NCBI GenBank assembly: GCA_023415055.1
Contig: JAEZLZ010000113.1
Location: 1-64,000, forward strand
Source: Bacillota bacterium
GTDB taxonomy: Bacteria > Bacillota > Clostridia > Lachnospirales > Lachnospiraceae
Reading direction: 5' to 3'
DNA: 64,000 nt
Shown: positions 36,203 to 44,604 of the stretch, piece by piece
Layout of the letters: every line of letters starts with the position of its first letter
Numbering within the stretch: the stretch's first letter is position 1
Notes under the pieces: generated by a model
What the model saw: only the letters and a program-made list of their open reading frames with translations
Databases searched by the model: none
What the model was told of the DNA's origin: nothing
Position numbers and translations under genes: made by a program

Positions 36203-36245
36203 AAAAAAATGGGGCATATCAAGTTTTGATGTTTTGATATGCTCC
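36203..36245 (-). terminator. Terminator of the NMO/FabK-like gene
   Basis: On the minus strand GGAGCATATCAA pairs with TTGATATGCCCC, followed by ATTTTTTT. The arm CTTGATATGCCCC is identical to part of the PFOR terminator. Confidence 0.8.
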
Positions 36246-36294
36246 ACTTTTTCTCTTTCATTTATTCTTTTCTTTCCACTAATCGAAATAAATG

Positions 36295-37350
36295 TTAAAA
36301 TACGAGTTCTTCAAATACGGCCTTCACTGTCGTCATTTCCTTAAGCCGGTGAACATTCGCACCGCAGAAAATCAGACCATCCTTGATGTTACCCTCCACT
36401 GCATTGATTAATGCCTTAGTGATACAATAAGGAGTATCCTTCGGATTACAGTGCTCCAGACAATTAAAGCATTTGGTTACAGCTATCCGTCCTTCTCCTA
36501 CCGTTTTTAAAAAGGAATTCATTAGTGCACGGCCTGGCATACCCACCGGGCTGATCACTATCTTGACATCCTCCTGCTTCGCATTCAGATATGCTTCCTT
36601 ATACTCTTTGCTGGCATCACATTCCTCGGTAACGACAAAACGGGTTGCAATCTGTACACCGTCTGCACCTAATTCCAAGGCATGTCTAATATCCTTCTGA
36701 TCAAAGATACCTCCTGCAATCACTACAGGAATATTTTTCTTATACTTCTCTTCATATTCCTTTTTGCATTCTATGATTCCCTTCATCTCTGCATCATAGT
36801 TCAACTCCCCGATATGATCCAGCTGATCCTTGGTAAAGCCCAGATGTCCTCCGGCCAAGGGTCCCTCAATCACAATAAAATCAGCCGTTGTCTGATATTT
36901 TCGATCCCACATCTTAAGTATTACGGAAGCCGCCCGGATGCTGGAAACAATCGGTGCGATCTTTGTCTTAAATCCCCTAACCAGCTCAGGTAAGGATACC
37001 GGAAGCCCTGCGCCTGAGATAATCACATCCGCACCGCCTTCGCAAGCTGCCTGAACGTATCTCTCATATTGCTTTGTTGCAACCATGATATTTACACCGA
37101 CAACTCCTCCTTCTGCCCATTCCTTTGCAAGTTTCAGATGTTTTTTTATTGCTGACAGATTACTTTCAATCTGATGCTTATTAAAATCCGGTTCATCATA
37201 TCCAATCTGTGCAGTAGATAGGATACCGATACCACCTTCCTTTGCTACCGCACCAGCCAATCTGCTGCGACTGACGCCAACCCCCATACCTCCCTGGATT
37301 ATTGGTATTCTTGCTATCAGGTCTCCGATCACTAATGGTTTCATCTTCAT
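36295..37350 (-). CDS. NAD(P)H-dependent flavin oxidoreductase (nitronate monooxygenase/FabK-like)
   Basis: FMN-dependent TIM-barrel enzyme of 351 aa. The flavin-binding start PIIQGGMGVGVSRSRLAGAV is at about residues 15-34, GPLAGGHLG near 165, and VVIAGGI and GADGVQIATRFVVTEE near 215-245. The family covers enoyl-ACP reductase II (FabK) and nitronate monooxygenases. The long insert and a C-terminal KCFNCLEHCNPKDTPYC segment with four cysteines (about 303-316) are not part of FabK; they mark a group in anaerobes that may bind a metal or Fe-S cluster. Start chosen by GGAGG 8 nt upstream. No fatty-acid genes are nearby, arguing against FabK. Confidence 0.85.
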   Translation of the reverse strand: MKMKPLVIGDLIARIPIIQGGMGVGVSRSRLAGAVAKEGGIGILSTAQIGYDEPDFNKHQIESNLSAIKKHLKLAKEWAEGGVVGVNIMVATKQYERYVQAACEGGADVIISGAGLPVSLPELVRGFKTKIAPIVSSIRAASVILKMWDRKYQTTADFIVIEGPLAGGHLGFTKDQLDHIGELNYDAEMKGIIECKKEYEEKYKKNIPVVIAGGIFDQKDIRHALELGADGVQIATRFVVTEECDASKEYKEAYLNAKQEDVKIVISPVGMPGRALMNSFLKTVGEGRIAVTKCFNCLEHCNPKDTPYCITKALINAVEGNIKDGLIFCGANVHRLKEMTTVKAVFEELVF

Positions 37351-37502
37351 ACTCTTTACCTCCAAATTGATTTCTTATCCATTCATCAGCCAAAATGTCT
37401 TATTCTTCAGGCTGAGATTATTTTGATAATCAAAGTATTTGTCTTTTAAAAATGTCTGCTTCACAGACATTAATTATACTATTGAACAAAAAGTGTATTC
37501 AT

Positions 37503-37522
37503 GATCGTCAGCTACGATCGTA
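37503..37522. promoter_or_regulatory. Candidate operator at the flavoprotein promoter
   Basis: TACGATCGTA (37513-37522) is a perfect 10-bp palindrome, and GATCGT (37503-37508) repeats its half site in inverted order. It overlaps the expected transcription start just downstream of the -10 box. Confidence 0.45.
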
Positions 37523-37529
37523 TGCTCTT

Positions 37530-37559
37530 ATTATATCGTATACAGAGAGTTCTTGTCAA
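37530..37559 (-). promoter_or_regulatory. Strong sigma-A promoter of the NMO/FabK-like gene
   Basis: Perfect TTGACA (37554-37559) and TATAAT (37530-37535) on the minus strand, separated by 18 bp. The remaining 37560-37660 part of this 414-bp gap shows no other signal. Confidence 0.85.
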
Positions 37560-37664
37560 TATATCATAGTATATTTTTCTATTTTATGTAGTTATGATTA
37601 CTACTTTACCATAAATGTGCAACTCAATAATCATCACATTACTAAAATTAGTTAGAAATAATAT

Positions 37665-37753
37665 TCGGGTGAATAAACAGAGGCCTTTACCTGTAGATAG
37701 ATAATCAACCCCTATTGCAGGTCGACTAATCAATGCTCTGCTTATTCACCCGA
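37665..37753 (-). terminator. Long hairpin after the rubrerythrin gene
   Basis: TCGGGTGAATAA-x-CAGAG (37665-37682) pairs with CTCTG-x-TTATTCACCCGA (37736-37753). A second CCTG/CAGG pair lies inside. It starts 12 bp past the rubrerythrin stop codon. T tract weak. Confidence 0.6.
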
Positions 37754-37764
37754 TAGAATAGTAA

Positions 37765-38355
37765 TTATTCAGAAAACGGTGCCAGTGAAAGACGGATAAA
37801 ATATCCCTGGTCATGCTGGCAAACGGGACATTCCTTCGGTGCCTCTTTCCCCCAATGAATATATCCGCAGTTCAGACACATCCACCCTGTTTCAACCTCT
37901 GCTACATAGAGTTTTTTCTCCTCCAGCAGTTCTGCAAATTTTGCAAATCGGTCTCCGTGGGTCTTCTCCACTCCTGCAATCATATGAAAAGCAGCAGCAA
38001 TCTTTGAGAAACCTTCTTCCTTAGCTATTTCGCTAAAGGTTTTATACACCGGATCATATTCCTCATATTCATTATGTTTCGCTGCATGTAAAAGCTTAAC
38101 CAGATCATCTTCGATATCAACAGGATAGGATGCTTCGATTTTAATGTTCTCACCGGCAAGCTCCTTCAAAAATTTATAGAACACCTCTGCGTGTTCCTTT
38201 TCCTGATCTGCCGTAAATCGAAAAATTGCTTCAATCACATGTTGATGCTCCCTCTTTGCCTGTGATGCTGCAAAGGTATAGCGGTTTCTCGCCTGACTTT
38301 CTCCGGCAAAGGCACGCATCAGGTTATCCTTCGTTTGACTGTTTTTAAAATCCAT
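37765..38355 (-). CDS. rbr: Rubrerythrin
   Basis: Peroxide-reducing di-iron protein of 196 aa, cytosolic, used by anaerobes for oxidative stress defence. The ferritin-like domain (about 1-140) carries E19 in AGESQARNRY and the EKEH motif (52-55), with E/H ligands repeated in VEKTHGDRF. The C-terminal rubredoxin domain has C160, C163, C176 and C179 (CLNCGY and CPVC) for one Fe. GGAGG lies upstream of the ATG. It is monocistronic, between the flavoprotein and a Crp/Fnr regulator that could control it; electrons would come from rubredoxin or NADH oxidoreductases elsewhere. Confidence 0.96.
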   Translation of the reverse strand: MDFKNSQTKDNLMRAFAGESQARNRYTFAASQAKREHQHVIEAIFRFTADQEKEHAEVFYKFLKELAGENIKIEASYPVDIEDDLVKLLHAAKHNEYEEYDPVYKTFSEIAKEEGFSKIAAAFHMIAGVEKTHGDRFAKFAELLEEKKLYVAEVETGWMCLNCGYIHWGKEAPKECPVCQHDQGYFIRLSLAPFSE

Positions 38356-38506
38356 AGTTGCTATTACCTCCTATAACTATTTGGTAAAAGTATTTCCATA
38401 TTTCAATAAACTATCATCATTAATAGAACATTCCTATATTTTTGTAATTACAGAATCTTTCCTTATATAAATAATTGGCAGTATTATACCACCGGCAGCA
38501 AATAAA

Positions 38507-38548
38507 ATAAGCTCCAAAGGCAGTGATATCGATGCTTTCCGAGCTTAT
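38507..38548 (-). terminator. Terminator of the Crp/Fnr gene
   Basis: GAGCTTAT (38541-38548) pairs with ATAAGCTC (38507-38514), with an inner AAAG/CTTT helix. On the minus strand TTTTATTT follows. Confidence 0.65.
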
Positions 38549-38568
38549 GACTTCATTCTTTATATATA

Positions 38569-39285
38569 TTAAAATGATCCCGCTAGGGTCCCTAATGCAT
38601 CCTTATCAAGGATAAGAATGGATTTATTATTCACGGACCGTATGATACCGTCACTTTCTAGCTGACCAAGTTTACGGCTTACGGTTTCTCTTGCAACACC
38701 AAGATAATTGGCGATTCCCTCTCGGCTTAACGGAAGCTGGATTAAGGTCCCTTCCTTCTCCTCCACTCCATATTTTGCTGCAAATTCCAGCAAAATTCCT
38801 CCAATCCGATTATCTACATTACGAACCCCCATACCCTGCATTGCATTCTCTAACCTTGCCATACGCTCTCCAAGTTCAGCAATGATTTTAACTGCAATAT
38901 CCGGATATTCATAGAGTAAATTTTGAAATTGACTTTTGGATAGCATACAGGTTTTTACGGTGTGGAGTGCTTCTACGGAGTAGGTGGCAGTTCGATCCGT
39001 TAATAAATTCTGCTCTCCAAAAAAATCTCCTTCCGTAAACACATATAGTATCTGCTCTCTACCATCCGTCGTATATTTAAAAGCCTTGGCACTTCCTTCA
39101 TGGATAATGACGATGTTTTCTGATCTCTCACCATCATGCATCAGAAGCTCACCCTTCCTATATTCTCTATGAGTAATAGAAGCTGAGATTTTACATACCT
39201 CTTCATTGCTCAGAGAAGAAAAGATAGGAACCTGTTTTACGCATAAATCATTATGACAATACCCGCAATGGCAGGAAGTATTCAT
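38569..39285 (-). CDS. Crp/Fnr family transcriptional regulator with N-terminal Cys motif
   Basis: DNA-binding regulator of 238 aa. An N-terminal tail has cysteines 5, 7, 10 and 15, a set that could ligate an oxygen- or NO-sensing Fe-S cluster as in Fnr. The cyclic-nucleotide-binding-like barrel covers about 20-135 (GDFFGEQNLL near 90), the long dimer helix about 140-160, and the winged helix-turn-helix SREGIANYLGVARETVSRKL about 186-205. GGAGG lies 8 nt before the ATG. Its neighbours are rubrerythrin and other redox genes, which fits a role in the response to oxygen or nitrosative stress; targets are inferred. Confidence 0.92.
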   Translation of the reverse strand: MNTSCHCGYCHNDLCVKQVPIFSSLSNEEVCKISASITHREYRKGELLMHDGERSENIVIIHEGSAKAFKYTTDGREQILYVFTEGDFFGEQNLLTDRTATYSVEALHTVKTCMLSKSQFQNLLYEYPDIAVKIIAELGERMARLENAMQGMGVRNVDNRIGGILLEFAAKYGVEEKEGTLIQLPLSREGIANYLGVARETVSRKLGQLESDGIIRSVNNKSILILDKDALGTLAGSF

Positions 39286-39382
39286 AGTGATGAACCTCCT
39301 AATCTTTAATGTAATAGCGACGATTTTCTGTCTTTTATTTTATCGAATGTCAAATCATCCTCATACAGTGTAATATGTACTC

Positions 39383-39414
39383 GAAATCGTGTCAACCCAA
39401 ACAGGCTCGATTTC
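39383..39414 (-). other. Hairpin between HAD and Crp/Fnr genes
   Basis: GAAATCG (39383-39389) pairs with CGATTTC (39408-39414) around an 18-nt loop. It starts 12 bp past the HAD stop codon. It lacks a T tract. Confidence 0.35.
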
Positions 39415-39425
39415 TTAGTCAAAGC

Positions 39426-40151
39426 TTATATCATTTCTTCCAAACTATCCTGACAGGATTGAAGTAATTGCATTACCCCACTCATATTGTGTACGATATG
39501 AAATTTACTGTCTCTCACTCTGCGCCTGCGATCCATTAAAACAGGATAGAAACCGGCACGCTGTGCATTTGCAAGATTTATCTCCGAATCATCTATAAAC
39601 AAGCTTTCTTCCGGTTCGATCCGAAGCTTTGCAATGGCATGGTAAAATAAATCCATATTATCCTTACAGATACCATAATCACAGGACATGACCAAGCCAT
39701 CCAGATATGGCATAATTCGATGATGCTTTAATACCCTTGTAAGAGAAGGCCAATTATCTGATAAAATATAGATATGATAATCTGCCTTCATTAATTTCAT
39801 ACTGCTTATGACATCCTCATAGAATAGAATCTTTTGATTATTACAGACAGTATCGACTGCAAGCGACCGCGCTTTTTCCTTTTGTTGCTTCGTAATCCCC
39901 ATAAAATCTAAGAATTCAGTGTAAAAGTTATAAAACTGTTCTATCTCCTCCTCTTCAGTAAATAACAAATGGTTCTGATCCAGATGTACCCTACTGCGTT
40001 GAAACGCTTCCCTTATTTTACGATATTTAACAAATATCTGAAGCATATCTTTTAAGCTAAGAATCTGCTTCGCCTTGGGAGGAATAAACCAGTTCCCTGT
40101 CTTGGGATAAGCCAGCACATATCCGTAGTCAAAGACAATATTTTTAATCAA
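39426..40151 (-). CDS. HAD-family hydrolase (subfamily IA)
   Basis: Cytosolic phosphatase-like protein of 241 aa. Motif I appears as VFDYGYVLAYP near residue 6 and has D-x-G instead of the usual D-x-D, so general acid catalysis may be altered. Motif II is YILSDNWPS near residue 132, the motif III Lys lies in YGICKDN near 160, and motif IV is SLFIDDSEINLANAQRAGF near 180. The cap domain is helical (about 30-110). Substrate unknown. It lies between the Crp/Fnr gene and the first V-ATPase operon on the same strand, but gaps on both sides suggest its own transcript. Confidence 0.85.
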   Translation of the reverse strand: MIKNIVFDYGYVLAYPKTGNWFIPPKAKQILSLKDMLQIFVKYRKIREAFQRSRVHLDQNHLLFTEEEEIEQFYNFYTEFLDFMGITKQQKEKARSLAVDTVCNNQKILFYEDVISSMKLMKADYHIYILSDNWPSLTRVLKHHRIMPYLDGLVMSCDYGICKDNMDLFYHAIAKLRIEPEESLFIDDSEINLANAQRAGFYPVLMDRRRRVRDSKFHIVHNMSGVMQLLQSCQDSLEEMI

Positions 40152-40292
40152 CTTTCTCCCCCCAATACCCCTTACTTATTCTTCTATAATGTATTATTGT
40201 AACCCTTTCCCTCCGGCTTGTACAGGAAATATAACAAAAAAAATATTTGTTATTGCAGCACCGATCGGTACAATTATTAGGTGCCTTAATCT

Positions 40293-40355
40293 AGAAATGA
40301 AACAGGACCCAGATAACAAAAGTGTTTTTCGTTACCTGTGTCCCGTTTCATTTCT
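40293..40355 (-). terminator. Hairpin after the first V-ATPase operon
   Basis: AGAAATGAAAC (40293-40303) pairs perfectly with GTTTCATTTCT (40345-40355), with GGAC/GTCC and TAAC/GTTA inside. It lies 18 bp past the subunit D stop codon. No T tract follows on the minus strand, so it may be a 3'-end stabiliser. Confidence 0.55.
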
Positions 40356-40372
40356 ATACAATACTATATTAT

Positions 40373-41050
40373 TTACACTTCAAAATGATTCTGATATCTC
40401 TCGCTATAATGGTGTGCCTGTTCAAGCATCATGTCCTTAACCTTCATGAGGCGGACCTGTGTGCTTCGTTCATTTTCATCCAGCTTCATTACTATATATT
40501 TGATATTCTCTCGAAGCTCCGGAATCATTACATGCTCCAATGCATTTACGCGACGTCTTGTCTTCTCGATCTCCGCAGCCATGAGCTGACAGGATTTTTC
40601 GATTTCTGCGAGCCTTAACATATCCGGTAAGATATCCTGCAAGGACTTTACCGCATCATCAAGATCACTGGAGGTAAATGCAAAACCATAGGGATAGATG
40701 TCATTTGTATCTGCTGTTTTGGTCCGATATTCAAACTCCGGTATCTCTACGCTCATTACATTGCGTTTATCAGCCTCTAGATATACCTCTTGCTTCGGTG
40801 CCATTAAAGCTACATTCAGAATTTCATCCGACATCGAGGACCGGGCAAGAACAAAATTCTTATTTGCAGCCATGATTCCTTTTTCTACTTTTTCACGAAG
40901 TGCTCTATTCTCTCGAACCATATCGAGGAACTGCCTCATCAGCTCATCCCGCTTATCTTTTAACAGCTTGTGTCCGCGGGTTGCTGTTGCCAGCTTTTTC
41001 TTCAGCTTCGTTAGCTCCATTCGTGTCGGATTTACACGTGCCTTAGCCAA
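40373..41050 (-). CDS. atpD: V-type ATPase subunit D (operon 1)
   Basis: Central rotor shaft subunit of 225 aa that transmits rotation between the A3B3 head and the membrane ring. The N-terminal AKARVNPTRMELTKLKKKLATATRGHKLLKDKRDEL helix and the C-terminal ARRRVNALEHVMIPELRENIKYI-like helix (here TRRRVNALEHV) are the family hallmarks. They form the two-helix coiled coil. The start is TTG, chosen because GGGGG lies 9 nt upstream; a TTG two codons earlier is possible. Last gene of operon 1; starts 14 bp after subunit B. Confidence 0.95.
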   Translation of the reverse strand: MAKARVNPTRMELTKLKKKLATATRGHKLLKDKRDELMRQFLDMVRENRALREKVEKGIMAANKNFVLARSSMSDEILNVALMAPKQEVYLEADKRNVMSVEIPEFEYRTKTADTNDIYPYGFAFTSSDLDDAVKSLQDILPDMLRLAEIEKSCQLMAAEIEKTRRRVNALEHVMIPELRENIKYIVMKLDENERSTQVRLMKVKDMMLEQAHHYSERYQNHFEV

Positions 41051-41064
41051 AGTCAAGCACCCCC

Positions 41065-42438
41065 TTATTCTTTGCCGTAATACTGATCGAGTAGCTCATC
41101 CTTAATTCTCTTAAGCTCGGTTCTCGGTAGAATCGATAACAGCTTCCAACCAAGATTTAAGGTATCTTCAATATCACGATTCGTCTGATAGCCCTGAGAT
41201 ACATATTCTTTCTCAAATGCATCAGAGAACTTCGCATATAGCTTATCAATATCGGTTAATGCTGCCTCACCAAGTACTACCATGAGTTCCTTTGCTTCCT
41301 TACCTCTTGCATAAGCAGCAAAGATCTGATTCATAGTATTCGCATGGTCCTTACGGGTTTTGCCTTCACCGATACCTTTATCCTTCAAACGAGACAAGGA
41401 CGGTAATACGTCGATGGGCGGCTGGATGCTCTGACGATAAAGATCACGGCTCAAGATAATCTGGCCTTCGGTAATGTAACCGGTTAAGTCAGGAATCGGG
41501 TGAGTTTTGTCATCCTCAGGCATGGTTAAGATCGGGATCATAGTAATACTGCCGTTCTTACCTTTCTTTCTTCCAGCTCTCTCATAGAGAGAAGCTAAGT
41601 CAGTATACATATAGCCGGGATATCCACGTCGTCCCGGAACCTCTTTTCGTGCAGCAGATACTTCACGAAGGGAATCTGCATAGTTCGTAATATCAGTAAG
41701 GATAACAAGTACATGCATATCCTTCTCAAAGGCCAGATATTCTGCAGCGGTAAGTGCCATACGAGGAGTAGAGATACGCTCTACTGCAGGATCGTTAGCC
41801 AGATTAACAAACATAACGGTACGGTCAATCGCACCGGTCTCACGGAAGCTCTCGGTGAAGAAATTTGCTTCCTCAAAGGTGATGCCCATCGCAGCAAATA
41901 CTACTGCGAAGGGTTCTGTGGTGCCGCGTACTTTTGCCTGACGAGCGATCTGAGCAGCGAGCTCTGCATGAGGCAGACCGCTCGCTGAGAAAATCGGAAG
42001 TTTCTGTCCGCGAACAAGTGTATTCAAACCGTCAATTGCAGATACACCGGTTTGAATGAACTCCTGCGGATAATTTCTTGCAGCGGGATTCATGGGAAGA
42101 CCATTGATATCCATACGTTTTTCCGGCAAGATCTCTGGACCGTTATCAATCGGACGTCCCAGACCGTCGAATACACGGCTTAACATATCTTCACTTACAC
42201 CAAGCTCCATGCTTCGTCCTAAAAAACGCACTTTACTGCTTGCAAGGTTAATACCGGCAGAGCTTTCAAATAGCTGTACCAATGCATTGCCGCCATCGAT
42301 TTCAAGTACACGGCATCTGCGCTTCTCACCGGAAGCAAGCTCAATCTCAGCAAGTTCATCAAAGGCTACATTTTCAACACCTTGTACTAACATAAGAGGA
42401 CCTGCTACCTCTTGAATGGTTCTATATTCCTTGGGCAT
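41065..42438 (-). CDS. atpB: V-type ATPase subunit B (operon 1)
   Basis: Non-catalytic nucleotide-binding subunit of the A3B3 hexamer (457 aa). It opens with the beta-barrel YRTIQEVAGPLMLVQGVENV. The degenerate P-loop region is SGLPHAELAAQIARQAKV near residue 155, and ARKEVPGRRGYPGYMYTDLASLYERAGR near 263 is strongly conserved. GGAGGAAG precedes the ATG. Its ATG overlaps the TAA of subunit A by one base, so translation is coupled and gives the 1:1 ratio needed. Intact. Confidence 0.97.
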   Translation of the reverse strand: MPKEYRTIQEVAGPLMLVQGVENVAFDELAEIELASGEKRRCRVLEIDGGNALVQLFESSAGINLASSKVRFLGRSMELGVSEDMLSRVFDGLGRPIDNGPEILPEKRMDINGLPMNPAARNYPQEFIQTGVSAIDGLNTLVRGQKLPIFSASGLPHAELAAQIARQAKVRGTTEPFAVVFAAMGITFEEANFFTESFRETGAIDRTVMFVNLANDPAVERISTPRMALTAAEYLAFEKDMHVLVILTDITNYADSLREVSAARKEVPGRRGYPGYMYTDLASLYERAGRKKGKNGSITMIPILTMPEDDKTHPIPDLTGYITEGQIILSRDLYRQSIQPPIDVLPSLSRLKDKGIGEGKTRKDHANTMNQIFAAYARGKEAKELMVVLGEAALTDIDKLYAKFSDAFEKEYVSQGYQTNRDIEDTLNLGWKLLSILPRTELKRIKDELLDQYYGKE

Positions 42439-44204
42439 TAGGCTTCCTCCCTCTTCTTTAATAATTGATCAATCTCTATCTGCATATTCTGAAGGATATC
42501 TTCACATTCCGCATCCAGTCTGTCCTTGGTGACATACTTAAAACGACCGATGCTCTCTCTAACGGCTAACCGAACAAGATCATCAATCGGTACACCCTTA
42601 CCGAGTGCCTCCAGGGACATATCGTAATAATGCAATACCAATTCCATCATCAGATATTGCTTATGAAGGTCAGTATAGGTATCTACCTCATGGAAAGCAT
42701 CCTGATGCAGGTAGTCTTCACGTATGGATCTGGCAGCTTCCAGTTTAAGACGGTCAGGCGCGGATAACGCATCCATACCGACGAGCTTAACGATTTCTTC
42801 AAGCTCTGCCTCATCATTTAGCATCTTCATAATTCTTGCGCGAAGATCAACCCATTTCTCGTTTACATTGGTATTGAACCATTTACCGAGATTATAAAGG
42901 GAATAGCTGGTCAGCCAGTTGATTGCAGGGAAATGTCTACGGTAAGCGAGGTTCGCATCCAGTCCCCAGAACACCTTAACGATACGAAGGGTTGCCTGAG
43001 AGACCGGTTCCGAGATATCACCGCCGGGAGGGGAAACAGCACCGATTGCAGATAATGCACCTTCTCTGCCTTCCTTACCAAGTGCAATAACACGTCCTGC
43101 TCTCTCATAAAATTGTGCAAGGCGGCTGGCGAGATAAGCCGGATAACCTTCCTCACCGGGCATTTCCTCAAGACGTCCACTCATCTCACGAAGAGCCTCT
43201 GCCCAACGTGAAGTGGAATCAGCCATGAGTGCTACGGAATAACCCATATCACGGAAATATTCCGCTATGGTAATACCAACATAGATACTTGCCTCACGTG
43301 CTGCAACGGGCATGTCGGAGGTATTGGCGATCAGAACGGTACGTTCCATTAAGGACTTACCAGTTTTAGGATCCTTTAATTCCGGGAACTCATTGAGTAC
43401 GTCCGTCATTTCGTTACCACGCTCACCACAGCCGATATATACAACGATATCAGCCTCTGCCCACTTAGCAAGCTGATGCTGAACTACGGTTTTGCCGCTT
43501 CCGAAAGGACCGGGAACTGCTGCTACACCGCCCTTTGCAATGGGAAACAGAGTGTCAATAACACGTTGACCGGTTACCAGAGGCATCTCCGGAGACAGCT
43601 TCTGCTTGTAAGGTCTTCCGATACGAACGGGCCATTTCTGCATCAACGTAATATTAACAAGCTCGCCGTCCTCCTTACGTAATACCGCAACTGTATCGGT
43701 TACGGTAAAATCTCCTTCCTGAATGGATTGAAGCGTTCCTTTCAAGCCATTCGGAAGCATTATCTTCTGGGTTACGATATCAGTCTCAGCTACAGAACCG
43801 ATTACATCCCCGGCTTCTACTTCATCTCCTGCCGATACGGTAGGAACAAAATGCCATTTGGTTGTTCTGTTCAGAGACGGTATCTCAACACCTCTCTTTA
43901 AATTTGTACCGATAGACTCCATAATGTCCACCAGTGGACGCTGGATACCATCGAAGATACTGCCGATAAGGCCAGGACCCAGTTCAACACTTAAGGGAGC
44001 TCCGGTTGATTCTACTGGTTCCCCCGGTCCAAGACCGGAAGTCTCTTCATATACCTGTATGGATGCCTGGTCGCCATGGATTTCAATGATTTCACCGATC
44101 AGACGCTGTTCACTTACACGAACCACGTCGAACATATTGGCATCACGCATACCCTCTGCAACTACCAACGGACCGGCAACCTTTTTAATTGTGCCTTTAC
44201 TCAT
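42438..44204 (-). CDS. atpA: V-type ATPase catalytic subunit A (operon 1)
   Basis: Catalytic subunit of 588 aa. The P-loop is GPFGSGKTVVQHQLAKW near residue 230, with GERGNEM near 255 and the catalytic-glutamate region. The large non-homologous insert typical of V/A-type A subunits lies at about residues 115-190. The arginine-rich SRWAEALREMSGRLEEMPGEEGYPAYL block is intact. ATG at 44204 has GGAGG 6 nt upstream; the longer frame start is upstream of that site. It shares the operon with C, F, B and D. Compared with the operon 2 copy, the P-loop reads GPFGSGKT rather than GGFGTGKT. Confidence 0.97.
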   Translation of the reverse strand: MSKGTIKKVAGPLVVAEGMRDANMFDVVRVSEQRLIGEIIEIHGDQASIQVYEETSGLGPGEPVESTGAPLSVELGPGLIGSIFDGIQRPLVDIMESIGTNLKRGVEIPSLNRTTKWHFVPTVSAGDEVEAGDVIGSVAETDIVTQKIMLPNGLKGTLQSIQEGDFTVTDTVAVLRKEDGELVNITLMQKWPVRIGRPYKQKLSPEMPLVTGQRVIDTLFPIAKGGVAAVPGPFGSGKTVVQHQLAKWAEADIVVYIGCGERGNEMTDVLNEFPELKDPKTGKSLMERTVLIANTSDMPVAAREASIYVGITIAEYFRDMGYSVALMADSTSRWAEALREMSGRLEEMPGEEGYPAYLASRLAQFYERAGRVIALGKEGREGALSAIGAVSPPGGDISEPVSQATLRIVKVFWGLDANLAYRRHFPAINWLTSYSLYNLGKWFNTNVNEKWVDLRARIMKMLNDEAELEEIVKLVGMDALSAPDRLKLEAARSIREDYLHQDAFHEVDTYTDLHKQYLMMELVLHYYDMSLEALGKGVPIDDLVRLAVRESIGRFKYVTKDRLDAECEDILQNMQIEIDQLLKKREEA

Positions 44205-44286
44205 AAAAAACCTCCATGCTGCTAAGCAGCTCATGATCTAAGCCACCGTATAATTTATTCTTGGGTAGCTGTGCTTCTCAAATCTA

Positions 44287-44604
44287 TTAATTATTGAATA
44301 TGATATCTGAGCCTACTGCGCGCTCTACCGATTTCTTCACATTACGCATACCCATTCCGGTATTCCCTGATACACCGGGTATCGGGATAATCGCCGGTAA
44401 ATATTGGCCAATATATCGATCGATCTCAGACTCAAGCTCCGCCTGCATGCTTTCTGTGATATAGATCACTGCATACTCTCCGTCCGCTAGTGTTTTTAAT
44501 ATCTTAGCAGCTTCCTCCCTATTCTGGGCAGGATAAGTATCCAGTCCGAGAGCCGCAAAGCCATAAATACTGTCACGATCTCCTAGTACCGCTACTTTAT
44601 ACAT
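44287..44604 (-). CDS. atpF: V-type ATPase subunit F (operon 1)
   Basis: Small rotor subunit of 105 aa that binds the D shaft. The conserved MYKVAVLGDRDSIYGFAALGLDTYP start and the VIYITESMQAELESEIDRY segment are clear, with a C-terminal PGVSGNTGMGMRNVKKSVERAVG. The fold is Rossmann-like with a C-terminal helix. Its start overlaps the end of subunit C by 8 bp, and AGGGAAATGT precedes the ATG, indicating coupling. It corresponds to NtpG in the Enterococcus hirae naming. Confidence 0.94.
   Translation of the reverse strand: MYKVAVLGDRDSIYGFAALGLDTYPAQNREEAAKILKTLADGEYAVIYITESMQAELESEIDRYIGQYLPAIIPIPGVSGNTGMGMRNVKKSVERAVGSDIIFNN

Noticed and set aside
36295..37350. Naming the flavoprotein fabK
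   Set aside because: No fatty-acid synthesis genes nearby and the Cys-rich C-terminal segment is not a FabK trait.
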